NCBI GenBank assembly: GCA_041641375.1
Contig: JBEPYM010000161.1
Span: 1-7,709 of the forward strand
Origin: Paenibacillus_AK sp041641375
GTDB taxonomy: Bacteria > Bacillota > Bacilli > Paenibacillales > YIM-B00363
Length of the DNA: 7,709 nucleotides
Direction of reading: 5' to 3'
Shown: positions 1 through 5,378 of the stretch, in pieces
Layout of the letters: the number at the start of each line of letters is the position of its first letter
How positions within the stretch are numbered: position 1 is the first letter of the stretch
The notes under the pieces: model-generated
What the model saw: the letters and a program-made list of their open reading frames with translations, nothing else
Databases searched by the model: none
What the model was told of the DNA's origin: nothing
Position numbers and translations under genes: made by a program

Positions 1-194
1 AGGCGGTTATCGTTCGTACGCGCCGTTCCACTCGTCGTAAGGACGGATCCTACATCACGTTCGACGAGAACGCAGCGGTTATCGTGAAGGACGACAAGAG
101 CCCTCGCGGAACGCGGATTTTCGGACCTGTTGCACGCGAGCTTCGCGACCGCGACTTTATGAAAATCATCTCCCTCGCGCCAGAGGTTATCTAA
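1..194 (+). CDS. rplN: Large ribosomal subunit protein uL14 (L14), 3' part only
   Basis: The gene is cut by the left window edge. The reading frame starts at position 3 and gives 63 residues ending in FMKIISLAPEVI and a TAA stop at 192-194. That ending is the typical C-terminus of bacterial L14, a protein of about 122 residues, so roughly the C-terminal half is present. The visible part includes the basic stretch RTRRSTRRKDGS, the segment DENAAVIV and KSPRGTRIFGPVARELRD, all typical of L14. L14 binds 23S rRNA at the subunit interface of the 50S subunit and contributes to an intersubunit bridge. The next gene, rplX, follows after 49 nt, the normal order in the spc operon. The frame is intact, with nothing odd in the visible part. 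Confidence 0.97.
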   Translation, partial: AVIVRTRRSTRRKDGSYITFDENAAVIVKDDKSPRGTRIFGPVARELRDRDFMKIISLAPEVI

Positions 195-243
195 TATCCG
201 GTTCTATCTTAGGAATGAGCCTTAACTCAGAGGAGGTGTCCCT

Positions 244-597
244 ATGCCCAGACTGAAAAAAGTGCTTGAAAGCCATAACAACCACCTTCACGTGAAGAAA
301 GACGATACGGTTATCGTGATTACGGGAAAAGACAAAGGTAAGAAAGGCCGCATCATCGCCGCTTACCCGCGTGAGAATCGCGTACTCGTAGAAGGCGTCA
401 ACATGGTAAAGAAGCATCAGAAGCCAAACCAGGCAAACCCGCAAGGCGGTATCATTGAGAAGGAAGCGCCAATACACGTATCGAATGTCATGCACATCGA
501 TCCAAAGAGCGGAGCAGCTACCCGGATCGGATACAAGGTACTTGATAATGGCAACAAAGTACGCTATGCAAAAAAATCCGGAGAAGTGATCGACTAA
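244..597 (+). CDS. rplX: Large ribosomal subunit protein uL24 (L24)
   Basis: The product is 117 residues. L24 is an early assembly protein that binds near the 5' end of 23S rRNA and sits by the exit of the peptide tunnel. A KOW domain covers about residues 17-50 (VKKDDTVIVITGKDKGKKG and following), then the L24-typical GVNMVKKHQKP (51-61), NPQGGI (65-70) and EAPIHVSNVM (74-83). The C-terminus KKSGEVID is also typical. The start is well supported: the SD AGGAGGTG at 231-238 lies 5 nt upstream of the ATG. B. subtilis L24 begins at MHVKK, so this protein has about 14 extra N-terminal residues (MPRLKKVLESHNNH). The codon at the B. subtilis start position is CTT and cannot initiate. I recall similar extended forms in Paenibacillus. 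A weak 4-bp hairpin (TGAG 216-219 with CTCA 226-229) sits just before the SD. Confidence 0.97.
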   Translation: MPRLKKVLESHNNHLHVKKDDTVIVITGKDKGKKGRIIAAYPRENRVLVEGVNMVKKHQKPNQANPQGGIIEKEAPIHVSNVMHIDPKSGAATRIGYKVLDNGNKVRYAKKSGEVID

Positions 598-629
598 GAC
601 CGGAATGTGAAAGGAGGTCCATTCAAGCG

Positions 630-1172
630 ATGGCAGCAAGAATGAAGGAACGTTTTCTAAACGAAGTGACTCCTGCTTTGATGCAGAAGTTTAACTATAC
701 ATCTGTGATGCAGGTGCCGAAGATTGAAAAAGTTGTAATCAATATGGGTGTGGGCGACGCAGTTTCCAACTCCAAGGTGCTTGACAACGCGGTGGAAGAT
801 ATGCAAAAAATCGCAGGCCAAAAGCCTGTCATTACGAAAGCGAAGAAGTCGATTGCGACGTTCCGTCTTCGTGAAGGCATGCCGATCGGTGTGAAGGTAA
901 CGCTTCGCGGCGAGCGCATGTACTATTTCCTCGACAAGCTTTTCAACATTGCGCTTCCTCGCGTTCGCGACTTCCGCGGCGTATCGACGAAAGCATTTGA
1001 CGGTCGTGGCAACTACACGCTTGGCTTGAAGGAACAGCTGATCTTCCCTGAGATCGAATACGACAAGATTGATAAGACAAGAGGTATGGATATCGTTATC
1101 GTCACAACGGCGGGCACGGACGAAGAGGCGCGCGAACTGCTGAATCAGCTGGGCATGCCTTTCGCGAAGTGA
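630..1172 (+). CDS. rplE: Large ribosomal subunit protein uL5 (L5)
   Basis: The product is 180 residues, against 179 in B. subtilis, and reads as a full-length L5. L5 carries 5S rRNA into the central protuberance of the 50S subunit together with L18, which is encoded downstream. Recognisable segments are FNYTSVMQVPKIEKVVINMGVGD (21-43, the classic L5 signature region), AGQKPVITKAKKSIATFRLREG (62-83), the DFRGVS..FDGRGNYTLG block (114-132), EQLIFPEI (135-142) and the C-terminal RGMDIVIVTTA. The SD AAGGAGGT (611-618) lies 11 nt before ATG 630. A second ATG at 642 is four codons in, further from the SD, and would shorten the protein below family length, so 630 is preferred. In Escherichia coli the start region of rplE mRNA holds the S8 repressor site; no clear counterpart is recognisable here. 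Confidence 0.97.
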   Translation: MAARMKERFLNEVTPALMQKFNYTSVMQVPKIEKVVINMGVGDAVSNSKVLDNAVEDMQKIAGQKPVITKAKKSIATFRLREGMPIGVKVTLRGERMYYFLDKLFNIALPRVRDFRGVSTKAFDGRGNYTLGLKEQLIFPEIEYDKIDKTRGMDIVIVTTAGTDEEARELLNQLGMPFAK

Positions 1173-1176
1173 GCCG

Positions 1177-1204
1177 TTTAACCCCAATAATCGGAGGTGT
1201 TAAA
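1177..1204 (+). promoter_or_regulatory. Possible hairpin sequestering the rpsN Shine-Dalgarno
   Basis: TTTAACCC (1177-1184) can pair with GGTGTTAAA (1196-1204) through eight base pairs with one bulged T at 1198. A G-U pair (1176/1205) could extend it. The loop is 1185-1195. The rpsN SD GGAGGTG (1193-1199) lies partly in the 3' arm and partly in the loop. The stem is A/T-rich and may only be marginally stable, and ribosomes leaving rplE would disrupt it. This is a structural prediction by eye. Confidence 0.35.
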
Positions 1205-1209
1205 TAAAC

Positions 1210-1395
1210 GTGGCAAAAACTTCAATGAAGATCAAGCAGCAACGCAAGCCTAAGTTCGGCGTTCAAGCCTATACCCGTTGTGAGCGCTGCGGGCGTCCTC
1301 ACTCGGTTTTAAGAAAATTTAAAATTTGCCGGATCTGCTTCCGTGAACTCGCCTACAAAGGTCAAATCCCAGGCGTGAAGAAAGCAAGCTGGTAA
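1210..1395 (+). CDS. rpsN: Small ribosomal subunit protein uS14, zinc-binding type Z
   Basis: The product is a 61-residue S14 of the short, zinc-binding class. It binds the 3' major domain of 16S rRNA in the head of the 30S subunit. Two CxxC pairs, CERC at 24-27 and CRIC at 40-43, form the zinc site, so this is the zinc-dependent (C+) form. The C-terminus FRELAYKGQIPGVKKASW is essentially invariant in Firmicutes. The start is GTG at 1210, supported by the MAK N-terminus and by the SD GGAGGTG (1193-1199) 10 nt upstream. Type Z at this spc-operon position is normal for Bacilli. Many relatives also carry a zinc-free S14 copy elsewhere under Zur control; none is visible in this window. The spacer upstream can fold so that the SD is paired (see the 1177-1204 entry). 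Confidence 0.98.
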   Translation: MAKTSMKIKQQRKPKFGVQAYTRCERCGRPHSVLRKFKICRICFRELAYKGQIPGVKKASW

Positions 1396-1410
1396 TCCGT
1401 TTACTACGGA
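1396..1410 (+). other. Small hairpin between rpsN stop and rpsH SD
   Basis: TCCGT (1396-1400) and ACGGA (1406-1410) are exact inverted repeats around a 5-nt loop. The hairpin starts on the base after the rpsN stop codon and ends on the base before the rpsH SD (1411-1418). With five base pairs it is weak, and no U-tract follows, so it is not a terminator. Confidence 0.4.
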
Positions 1411-1428
1411 AAGGAGGTTTCATCCAAC

Positions 1429-1827
1429 ATGACGATGTCAGATCCGATTGCAGATATGCTTACACGCATCCGCAATGCTAATATCGTTCGTCACGAGACG
1501 GTTGAAATTCCCGCGTCGAAGATTAAGCGTGAAATCGCTGAAATTTTGAAGCGTGAAGGATTCATTCGTGACGCTGAGTATATTGAGGACAACAAGCAGG
1601 GGATCATTCGCATCTTCCTGAAATACGGCCAGAACAACGAGCGCGTTATCTCCGGCCTGAAGCGTATCAGCAAGCCTGGCTTGCGTGTGTATGCGAAAAG
1701 TTATGAAGTACCGCGCGTACTCGGCGGACTGGGCATTGCAATTCTGTCCACTTCGAAGGGCGTAATGTCCGACAAAGAAGCGCGTCAATCGAAAGCCGGC
1801 GGAGAAGTTATCTGCTACATTTGGTAA
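1429..1827 (+). CDS. rpsH: Small ribosomal subunit protein uS8 (S8)
   Basis: The product is 132 residues, the same length as B. subtilis S8. S8 is a primary binder of the central domain of 16S rRNA and organises the 30S platform. The N-terminus DPIADMLTRIRNAN (5-18) and the segment REIAEILKREGFI (34-46) are characteristic. So are the central KYGQNNERVISGLKRISKPGLRVYA, the C-terminal signature GIAILSTSKGVMSDKEAR (102-119) and the terminal GGEV..Y.W. In E. coli S8 also represses its own operon by binding mRNA; whether that happens here cannot be told from the sequence. The SD AAGGAGGT (1411-1418) is 10 nt from ATG 1429. A second in-frame ATG at 1435 is 16 nt away and is less likely. A small hairpin (1396-1410) fills the space between the rpsN stop codon and this SD. 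Confidence 0.98.
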   Translation: MTMSDPIADMLTRIRNANIVRHETVEIPASKIKREIAEILKREGFIRDAEYIEDNKQGIIRIFLKYGQNNERVISGLKRISKPGLRVYAKSYEVPRVLGGLGIAILSTSKGVMSDKEARQSKAGGEVICYIW

Positions 1828-1857
1828 TATTCATTATGTAACGAACGGAGGTGCACC

Positions 1858-2400
1858 ATGTCTCGTATTGGCCGCAAACCAATTGCAATCCCGAACGGAG
1901 TTAACGTGAGCGTCGACAACACCGTGATTACGGTGAATGGACCGAAGGGCTCGCTTACCCGCGAAATTCATAAAGATATGAAGCTTACGCTTGAAGAGAA
2001 CCAGCTTCTCGTTGAGCGTCCTAGCGACAATAAGCTGCACCGCGCGCTGCACGGAACGACTCGCAGCGTTATCGCCAACATGGTTAACGGCGTAACAGAA
2101 GGCTTCGTCAAGAACCTGGAGCTTGTTGGCGTCGGATACCGTGCCAACAAATCCGGTGATAAGCTGGTTCTTAGCGTAGGGTATTCCCACCCGGTAGAAA
2201 TCGTGCCTGAAACAGGTATCGAATTCGAATTGCCATCCAACACTAAAATTATCGTCAAAGGCATCGACAAGGAGCTTGTCGGCGCTACTGCAGCCAAGAT
2301 TCGCTCCGTACGCGAGCCTGAGCCTTACAAGGGCAAAGGCATCAAATATGAGAACGAGAAGATCCTTCGCAAAGAAGGTAAAGCCGGCAAGAAGAAGTAA
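1858..2400 (+). CDS. rplF: Large ribosomal subunit protein uL6 (L6)
   Basis: The product is 180 residues, against about 179 in B. subtilis. L6 binds helix 97 and the sarcin-ricin loop region of 23S rRNA, close to the elongation-factor binding site. It is built from two similar domains, roughly residues 1-82 and 83-180. The N-terminus MSRIGRKPIAIP is nearly invariant. GVGYRA (91-96) opens the second domain, and PEPYKGKGI (154-162) is the family signature, followed by a basic tail ending in KAGKKK. The start is ATG 1858 with the SD GGAGGTG (1847-1853) only 4 nt upstream, which is short but workable. The 30-nt spacer from rpsH contains an 8-nt palindrome (GGTGCACC, 1850-1857) overlapping the SD; with no loop it is unlikely to form a hairpin. 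Two stop codons follow almost directly (TAA, then TAG at 2401). Confidence 0.97.
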   Translation: MSRIGRKPIAIPNGVNVSVDNTVITVNGPKGSLTREIHKDMKLTLEENQLLVERPSDNKLHRALHGTTRSVIANMVNGVTEGFVKNLELVGVGYRANKSGDKLVLSVGYSHPVEIVPETGIEFELPSNTKIIVKGIDKELVGATAAKIRSVREPEPYKGKGIKYENEKILRKEGKAGKKK

Positions 2401-2401
2401 T

Positions 2402-2432
2402 AGGCTCCGGTCGTTGATCGGACTTACAGCCT
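2402..2432 (+). other. Bipartite stem-loop in the rplF-rplR spacer
   Basis: An upper stem TCCGGTC (2406-2412) pairs with GATCGGA (2416-2422) across a GTT triloop, seven pairs including one G-U. A lower stem AGGC (2402-2405) pairs with GCCT (2429-2432), leaving a 6-nt bulge (2423-2428) on the 3' side. The element starts just after the rplF stop and ends 5 nt before the rplR SD. No U-run follows, so intrinsic termination is unlikely. It may affect rplR translation or mRNA processing; this is inference. Confidence 0.5.
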
Positions 2433-2456
2433 GACGGAAAGGAGTGTACGCATAAC

Positions 2457-2825
2457 ATGATTACCAAAGGCGACAAAAACAAAGCGCGCAAGGTAAGACA
2501 CCTTCGCGTCCGCAAGAAAATCGAAGGCACACAGGAGCGCCCTCGTCTGAACGTGTTCCGCTCCTCCAAGCATATGTACGCCCAGATCATTGACGACACG
2601 AACGGAGTTACCATCGTAGCGGCATCGACGCTCGACAAAGAGCTTCGTGAGGATGTATCGAACGGCGGCAATGTTGAAGCGGCACGCCGTGTCGGTCAAC
2701 TGATCGCACAGCGCGCGCAGGAGAAGGGCTTGAAGAACGTTGTATTCGACCGCGGCGGTTATTTGTACCATGGCCGTATCCAGGCGCTTGCAGATGCAGC
2801 GCGTGAGGCCGGACTTGAATTCTAA
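2457..2825 (+). CDS. rplR: Large ribosomal subunit protein uL18 (L18)
   Basis: The product is 122 residues, against 120 in B. subtilis. L18 binds 5S rRNA and, with L5, anchors it in the central protuberance. The basic N-terminal region (residues 1-30, many Lys and Arg) is typical and ends at ERPRLNVFRSSKHMYAQIIDD (27-47). The C-terminal half has VVFDRGGYLYHGR (95-107), the strongest L18 hallmark, and LADAAREAGLEF at the end. The SD core AAAGGAG (2438-2444) lies 12 nt before ATG 2457, somewhat long spacing compared with the neighbours. The 56-nt spacer upstream, one of the longer spacers in this window, contains a clear stem-loop (2402-2432). Confidence 0.97.
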   Translation: MITKGDKNKARKVRHLRVRKKIEGTQERPRLNVFRSSKHMYAQIIDDTNGVTIVAASTLDKELREDVSNGGNVEAARRVGQLIAQRAQEKGLKNVVFDRGGYLYHGRIQALADAAREAGLEF

Positions 2826-2835
2826 ATCCCTGAAG

Positions 2836-2844
2836 TAAGGAGGT
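2836..2844 (+). promoter_or_regulatory. Ribosome binding site supporting the TTG start of rpsE
   Basis: TAAGGAGGT is a near-perfect complement to the 3' end of Bacilli 16S rRNA and sits 7 nt before TTG 2852. The strong site probably compensates for the weak start codon. Confidence 0.85.
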
Positions 2845-2851
2845 TCCACAC

Positions 2852-3349
2852 TTGCGTATAGATCCGAATTCATTAGAGCTTACGGAGAAGGTCGTTAACA
2901 TTAATCGCGTAGCGAAGGTTGTTAAAGGCGGACGCCGTTTCAGCTTCAGTGCGCTTGTCGTCGTAGGAGACGGCAAGGGCTGGGTGGGCGCAGGCATCGG
3001 CAAGGCTGCCGAAGTGCCGGACGCCATCCGTAAAGGCATTGAAGACGCGAAGAAAAATCTAGTTCATGTGCCGATCGTCGGAACGACGATTCCGCACCTT
3101 GTTATCGGACACTTCGGAGCAGGCGAAGTTCTTCTAAAGCCAGCTTCCAAAGGTACGGGTGTTATTGCAGGCGGGCCGGTTCGTGCCGTTCTTGAGCTTG
3201 CAGGCGTAGGCGATATCTTGACAAAATCTCTCGGTTCTTCGAACTCCATCAACATGGTTAACGCAACGCTTGAAGGACTCTCCCGCCTGAAGAAGGCTGA
3301 AGATGTCGCAAAGCTTCGCGGTAAAACTGTGGAAGAGCTGCTGGGTTAA
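2852..3349 (+). CDS. rpsE: Small ribosomal subunit protein uS5 (S5), TTG start
   Basis: The product is 165 residues, against 166 in B. subtilis. S5 sits where the head meets the body of the 30S subunit, lines the mRNA entry channel and affects decoding accuracy. The N-terminal double-stranded RNA-binding-like domain starts around residue 10 and includes NRVAKVVKGGRRFSFSALVVVGD (18-40). The VKGGRRF loop is where spectinomycin-resistance changes are known to fall, and it looks wild-type. The C-terminal domain includes VGTTIPH (76-82), the KPASKGTGVIAGGPVRAVLELAG block (96-118) and DVAKLRGKTVEELLG. The start is a TTG at 2852; its SD TAAGGAGGT (2836-2844) is only 7 nt upstream. No ATG start giving the family N-terminus exists. 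TTG starts are unusual for a highly expressed gene but acceptable in Bacilli. Confidence 0.96.
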   Translation: MRIDPNSLELTEKVVNINRVAKVVKGGRRFSFSALVVVGDGKGWVGAGIGKAAEVPDAIRKGIEDAKKNLVHVPIVGTTIPHLVIGHFGAGEVLLKPASKGTGVIAGGPVRAVLELAGVGDILTKSLGSSNSINMVNATLEGLSRLKKAEDVAKLRGKTVEELLG

Positions 3350-3362
3350 GGAGGGAATACGA

Positions 3363-3545
3363 ATGGCGAATCAATTGCACGTTACCCTCAAGCGCAGCTT
3401 GATCGGTCGTCCCGAGGATCAGCGCGTAACCGTACGCACACTCGGATTGCGCAAGCTTCATCAGACGGTTGTTCACCAGGACAATCCGGCGATCCGGGGT
3501 ATGATCAAGAAAGTCACTCACCTTGTAGAAGTAAAAGAAGTGTAA
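3363..3545 (+). CDS. rpmD: Large ribosomal subunit protein uL30 (L30)
   Basis: The product is 60 residues, against 59 in B. subtilis. L30 is a small surface protein of the 50S subunit with a ferredoxin-like fold. The family pattern is clear: LHVTLKRSLIGRPEDQRVTV (5-24), then TLGLRKLHQTVVHQDNPAIRGMI (26-48), then VTHLV. The ATG at 3363 lies 7 nt after the SD TAAGGAGGG (3347-3355), whose first three bases are the rpsE stop codon. A ribosome finishing rpsE is therefore on top of this site, which favours coupling. The frame stays open upstream to 3303, inside rpsE, but those residues (MSQSFAVKLWKSCWVKEGIR) are out-of-frame rpsE and do not belong to L30. Confidence 0.97.
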   Translation: MANQLHVTLKRSLIGRPEDQRVTVRTLGLRKLHQTVVHQDNPAIRGMIKKVTHLVEVKEV

Positions 3546-3592
3546 GAACAGCAGGAACACAAGTATCGACTCTCTAGAAGGAGGTGCAAGGT

Positions 3593-4036
3593 ATGAAGTT
3601 ACACGAATTGCAATCGGCTGAAGGCGCTCGTCACACTCGCAAGCGCGTAGGTCGTGGTATCGGCAGTGGAATGGGTAAAACCTCGACTCGCGGTCACAAG
3701 GGTCAATGGGCTCGTTCCGGCGGCGGTGTTCGCCCTGGATTTGAAGGCGGTCAGAACCCACTCTATCGTCGAGTTCCGAAGCGCGGCTTCAACAACACGA
3801 GATTCGCACTGCAATTTGCGATTGTCAACTTGGAAGAACTGAACGGCTTTGCAGCAGGAACTGAGGTAACACCGGAACTGCTCATCGAATCCGGGATCGT
3901 GAAAAATCCGCTTGACGGCATTAAAATTCTCGGCAACGGGGATTTGACAGTCAGCTTAACGGTTAAAGCGAACAAGTTCTCCCAATCGGCAGTGGATAAG
4001 ATTCAAGCTGCCGGCGGTAAATCCGAGGTGATCTGA
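3593..4036 (+). CDS. rplO: Large ribosomal subunit protein uL15 (L15)
   Basis: The product is 147 residues, against 146 in B. subtilis. L15 is a late-assembly 50S protein with a long, basic, glycine-rich N-terminal extension that threads into 23S rRNA. That extension is visible at residues 11-60: KRVGRGIGSGMGKTSTRGHKG, then the SGGGVRPGFEGGQNPLYRRVPKRGF block. The C-terminal globular part includes VNLEELNGFAAGTEVTPELL (78-97), DGIKILGNGDL and the FSQSAVDKIQAAGG ending. The start is ATG 3593 with the SD AAGGAGGTG (3578-3586) 6 nt upstream. The frame is open from a GTG at 3584, but that GTG is part of the SD itself and is rejected. The TGA stop (4034-4036) overlaps the secY ATG by one base (TGATG). 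Confidence 0.97.
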   Translation: MKLHELQSAEGARHTRKRVGRGIGSGMGKTSTRGHKGQWARSGGGVRPGFEGGQNPLYRRVPKRGFNNTRFALQFAIVNLEELNGFAAGTEVTPELLIESGIVKNPLDGIKILGNGDLTVSLTVKANKFSQSAVDKIQAAGGKSEVI

Positions 4037-5343
4037 TGCTTAGCACCCTGTCGAATATATTTAAAATTCAGGACCTGCGGTCCAAGATTTTGTTCACACT
4101 CGGTATCCTGTTCGTGTACCGGATCGGTGCTTTTATTCCTGTACCGAACATCAATACCGAAGTCATTGCAAATGCGGATCGCGCTACGACCGGGGATGTG
4201 TTCAGCTTGCTAAACACATTCTCCGGCGGCGCTTTGTTCCAGTTCTCGATCTTTGCGATGGGGATCATGCCTTACATTACAGCGTCGATTATCGTGCAGC
4301 TTCTTACGATGGATGTCATCCCGAAATTTGCCGAATGGGCAAAAGAAGGCGAAGTCGGACGGAAGAAGCTGGCGCAATTTACGCGGTATGGTACAATAGT
4401 ACTTGGCTTGATTCAAGCTTACGGTCTCGCGATCGGCTTCAATAATTTGTTCGGCGCGCAGCTCGTCAACGACCCAGGCTTTACGACATATACAATCATC
4501 GCGATTGTATTGACGGCAGGTACGGCGTTCTTGATGTGGCTCGGCGAGCAAATTAACGAATATGGGATCGGCAACGGCATCTCGATTATTATCTTCGCAG
4601 GTATCGTCGCGGTATTCCCGACGACGGTCCAGCAAATTTATCAGAGCCAGTTTGCTGATGCCGCCGAAGGCGCAATGTTCCTGAACATCCTGAAGATGGT
4701 CGTAATCTTGGCGGTTGTATTGCTCATTATCGTCGGCGTTATCTTCGTACAGCAAGGCGTACGCAAGATTCCGGTCCAATACGCGAAGCGCGTAGTCGGA
4801 CGTAAGATGTACGGCGGTCAATCGACGCATATTCCGCTCAAAGTGAACGCAGCGGGAGTTATCCCGGTCATCTTCGCATCGTCACTGCTTCTGTTCCCGA
4901 CAACGATCGCGCAGTTTTTCCGCACGAATGTGGTAGCGGAGTGGATTATCGCTCACTTGTACTACACACAGCCGCTCGGAATGGTGCTTTATGTACTGCT
5001 GATCATCGGGTTTACGTATTTCTACACCTTTGTACAGATTAACCCTGTGCAGATGGCCGATCAGATGAAGAAGAACGGCGGATACATTCCTGGTATTCGT
5101 CCGGGCAAGACAACTTCGGTTTACTTGACTCGCGTCATGAACCGAATCACGCTGTCCGGTGCGGTATTCCTTGCAGCGATTTCCGTGTTGCCGGTATTTT
5201 TCGGCGGCCTGGCCGGATTGCCGCAATCGGTCCAAATCGGTGGCACCTCGCTCTTGATCGTTGTCGGCGTTGCGCTAGACACGATGAAGCAGATCGAAAC
5301 GCAGTTGATCAAGCGTCACTACAAGGGCTTTATCAACAAATAG
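4036..5343 (+). CDS. secY: Preprotein translocase channel subunit SecY
   Basis: The product is 435 residues, against 431 in B. subtilis. SecY forms the protein-conducting pore of the SecYEG translocon in the cytoplasmic membrane. It works with SecA for exported proteins and with ribosomes and SRP for membrane proteins. Ten hydrophobic spans are visible at about 18-36, 67-90, 115-136, 152-170, 181-200, 217-239, 271-292, 313-334, 372-390 and 401-418. The plug region falls at about 52-66 (GDVFSLLNTFSGGAL). The long cytosolic loops are present: the loop after span 6 holds QQGVRKIPVQYAKR (239-252) and GGQSTHIPLKVN, and the loop after span 8 holds GGYIPGIRPGK, where R355 matches the conserved arginine used by SecA and ribosome partners. 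The C-terminus has GGTSLLIVVGVALDT and ends in KRHYKGFINK. The start overlaps the rplO stop by one base, with GAGGTG at 4025-4030, so coupling is likely. Confidence 0.98.
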   Translation: MLSTLSNIFKIQDLRSKILFTLGILFVYRIGAFIPVPNINTEVIANADRATTGDVFSLLNTFSGGALFQFSIFAMGIMPYITASIIVQLLTMDVIPKFAEWAKEGEVGRKKLAQFTRYGTIVLGLIQAYGLAIGFNNLFGAQLVNDPGFTTYTIIAIVLTAGTAFLMWLGEQINEYGIGNGISIIIFAGIVAVFPTTVQQIYQSQFADAAEGAMFLNILKMVVILAVVLLIIVGVIFVQQGVRKIPVQYAKRVVGRKMYGGQSTHIPLKVNAAGVIPVIFASSLLLFPTTIAQFFRTNVVAEWIIAHLYYTQPLGMVLYVLLIIGFTYFYTFVQINPVQMADQMKKNGGYIPGIRPGKTTSVYLTRVMNRITLSGAVFLAAISVLPVFFGGLAGLPQSVQIGGTSLLIVVGVALDTMKQIETQLIKRHYKGFINK

Positions 5344-5346
5344 AGG

Positions 5347-5366
5347 CTCCGCTGCAAAGCTGGGAG
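5347..5366 (+). other. Short hairpin with a GCAA tetraloop in the secY-adk spacer
   Basis: CTCC (5347-5350) pairs with GGAG (5363-5366), and GCT (5351-5353) pairs with AGC (5358-5360) around GCAA (5354-5357), which fits the GNRA tetraloop consensus. A TG bulge (5361-5362) separates the two 3' arms. The 3' arm overlaps the first two bases of the adk SD AGAGGAG (5365-5371). Seven base pairs in total; a shifted pairing with a single bulge is equally possible. Confidence 0.4.
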
Positions 5367-5378
5367 AGGAGACAGACG

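Noticed and set aside
657..1187. Antisense open frame (176 codons) opposite rplE
   Set aside because: It lies almost fully opposite a highly conserved ribosomal gene and its translation shows no recognisable domain.
1850..1857. Perfect palindrome GGTGCACC over the rplF SD
   Set aside because: With no loop it cannot form a stable hairpin, and it arises from a normal SD followed by CACC before ATG. An operator role has no support.
3584..3592. GTG three codons upstream of the rplO ATG
   Set aside because: The GTG is the last part of the SD AAGGAGGTG, so it cannot be served by that site; ATG 3593 has ideal spacing and gives the family N-terminus MKLHELQ.
3258..3761. Antisense open frame (167 codons) spanning rpsE, rpmD and rplO
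   Set aside because: It crosses three real genes and their spacers, has no recognisable domain, and is best explained by codon structure on the plus strand.
3944..3949. TTGACA -35-like sequence inside rplO; others at 781, 3218 and 5748
   Set aside because: No acceptable -10 box lies 16-18 nt downstream of any of them.
4389..4397. Extended -10 like promoter TGGTACAAT inside secY
   Set aside because: The -10 part is good, but there is no recognisable -35 at 16-18 nt upstream (CTGGCG region), and the bases are explained by conserved SecY codons (RYGTIVLG).
4210..4830. Long antisense open frame (206 codons) opposite secY
   Set aside because: Its protein is rich in Arg, Asp and Tyr in the manner of an antisense reading of a membrane-protein gene, resembles no family I know, and has no supporting context. 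It is a shadow of secY.
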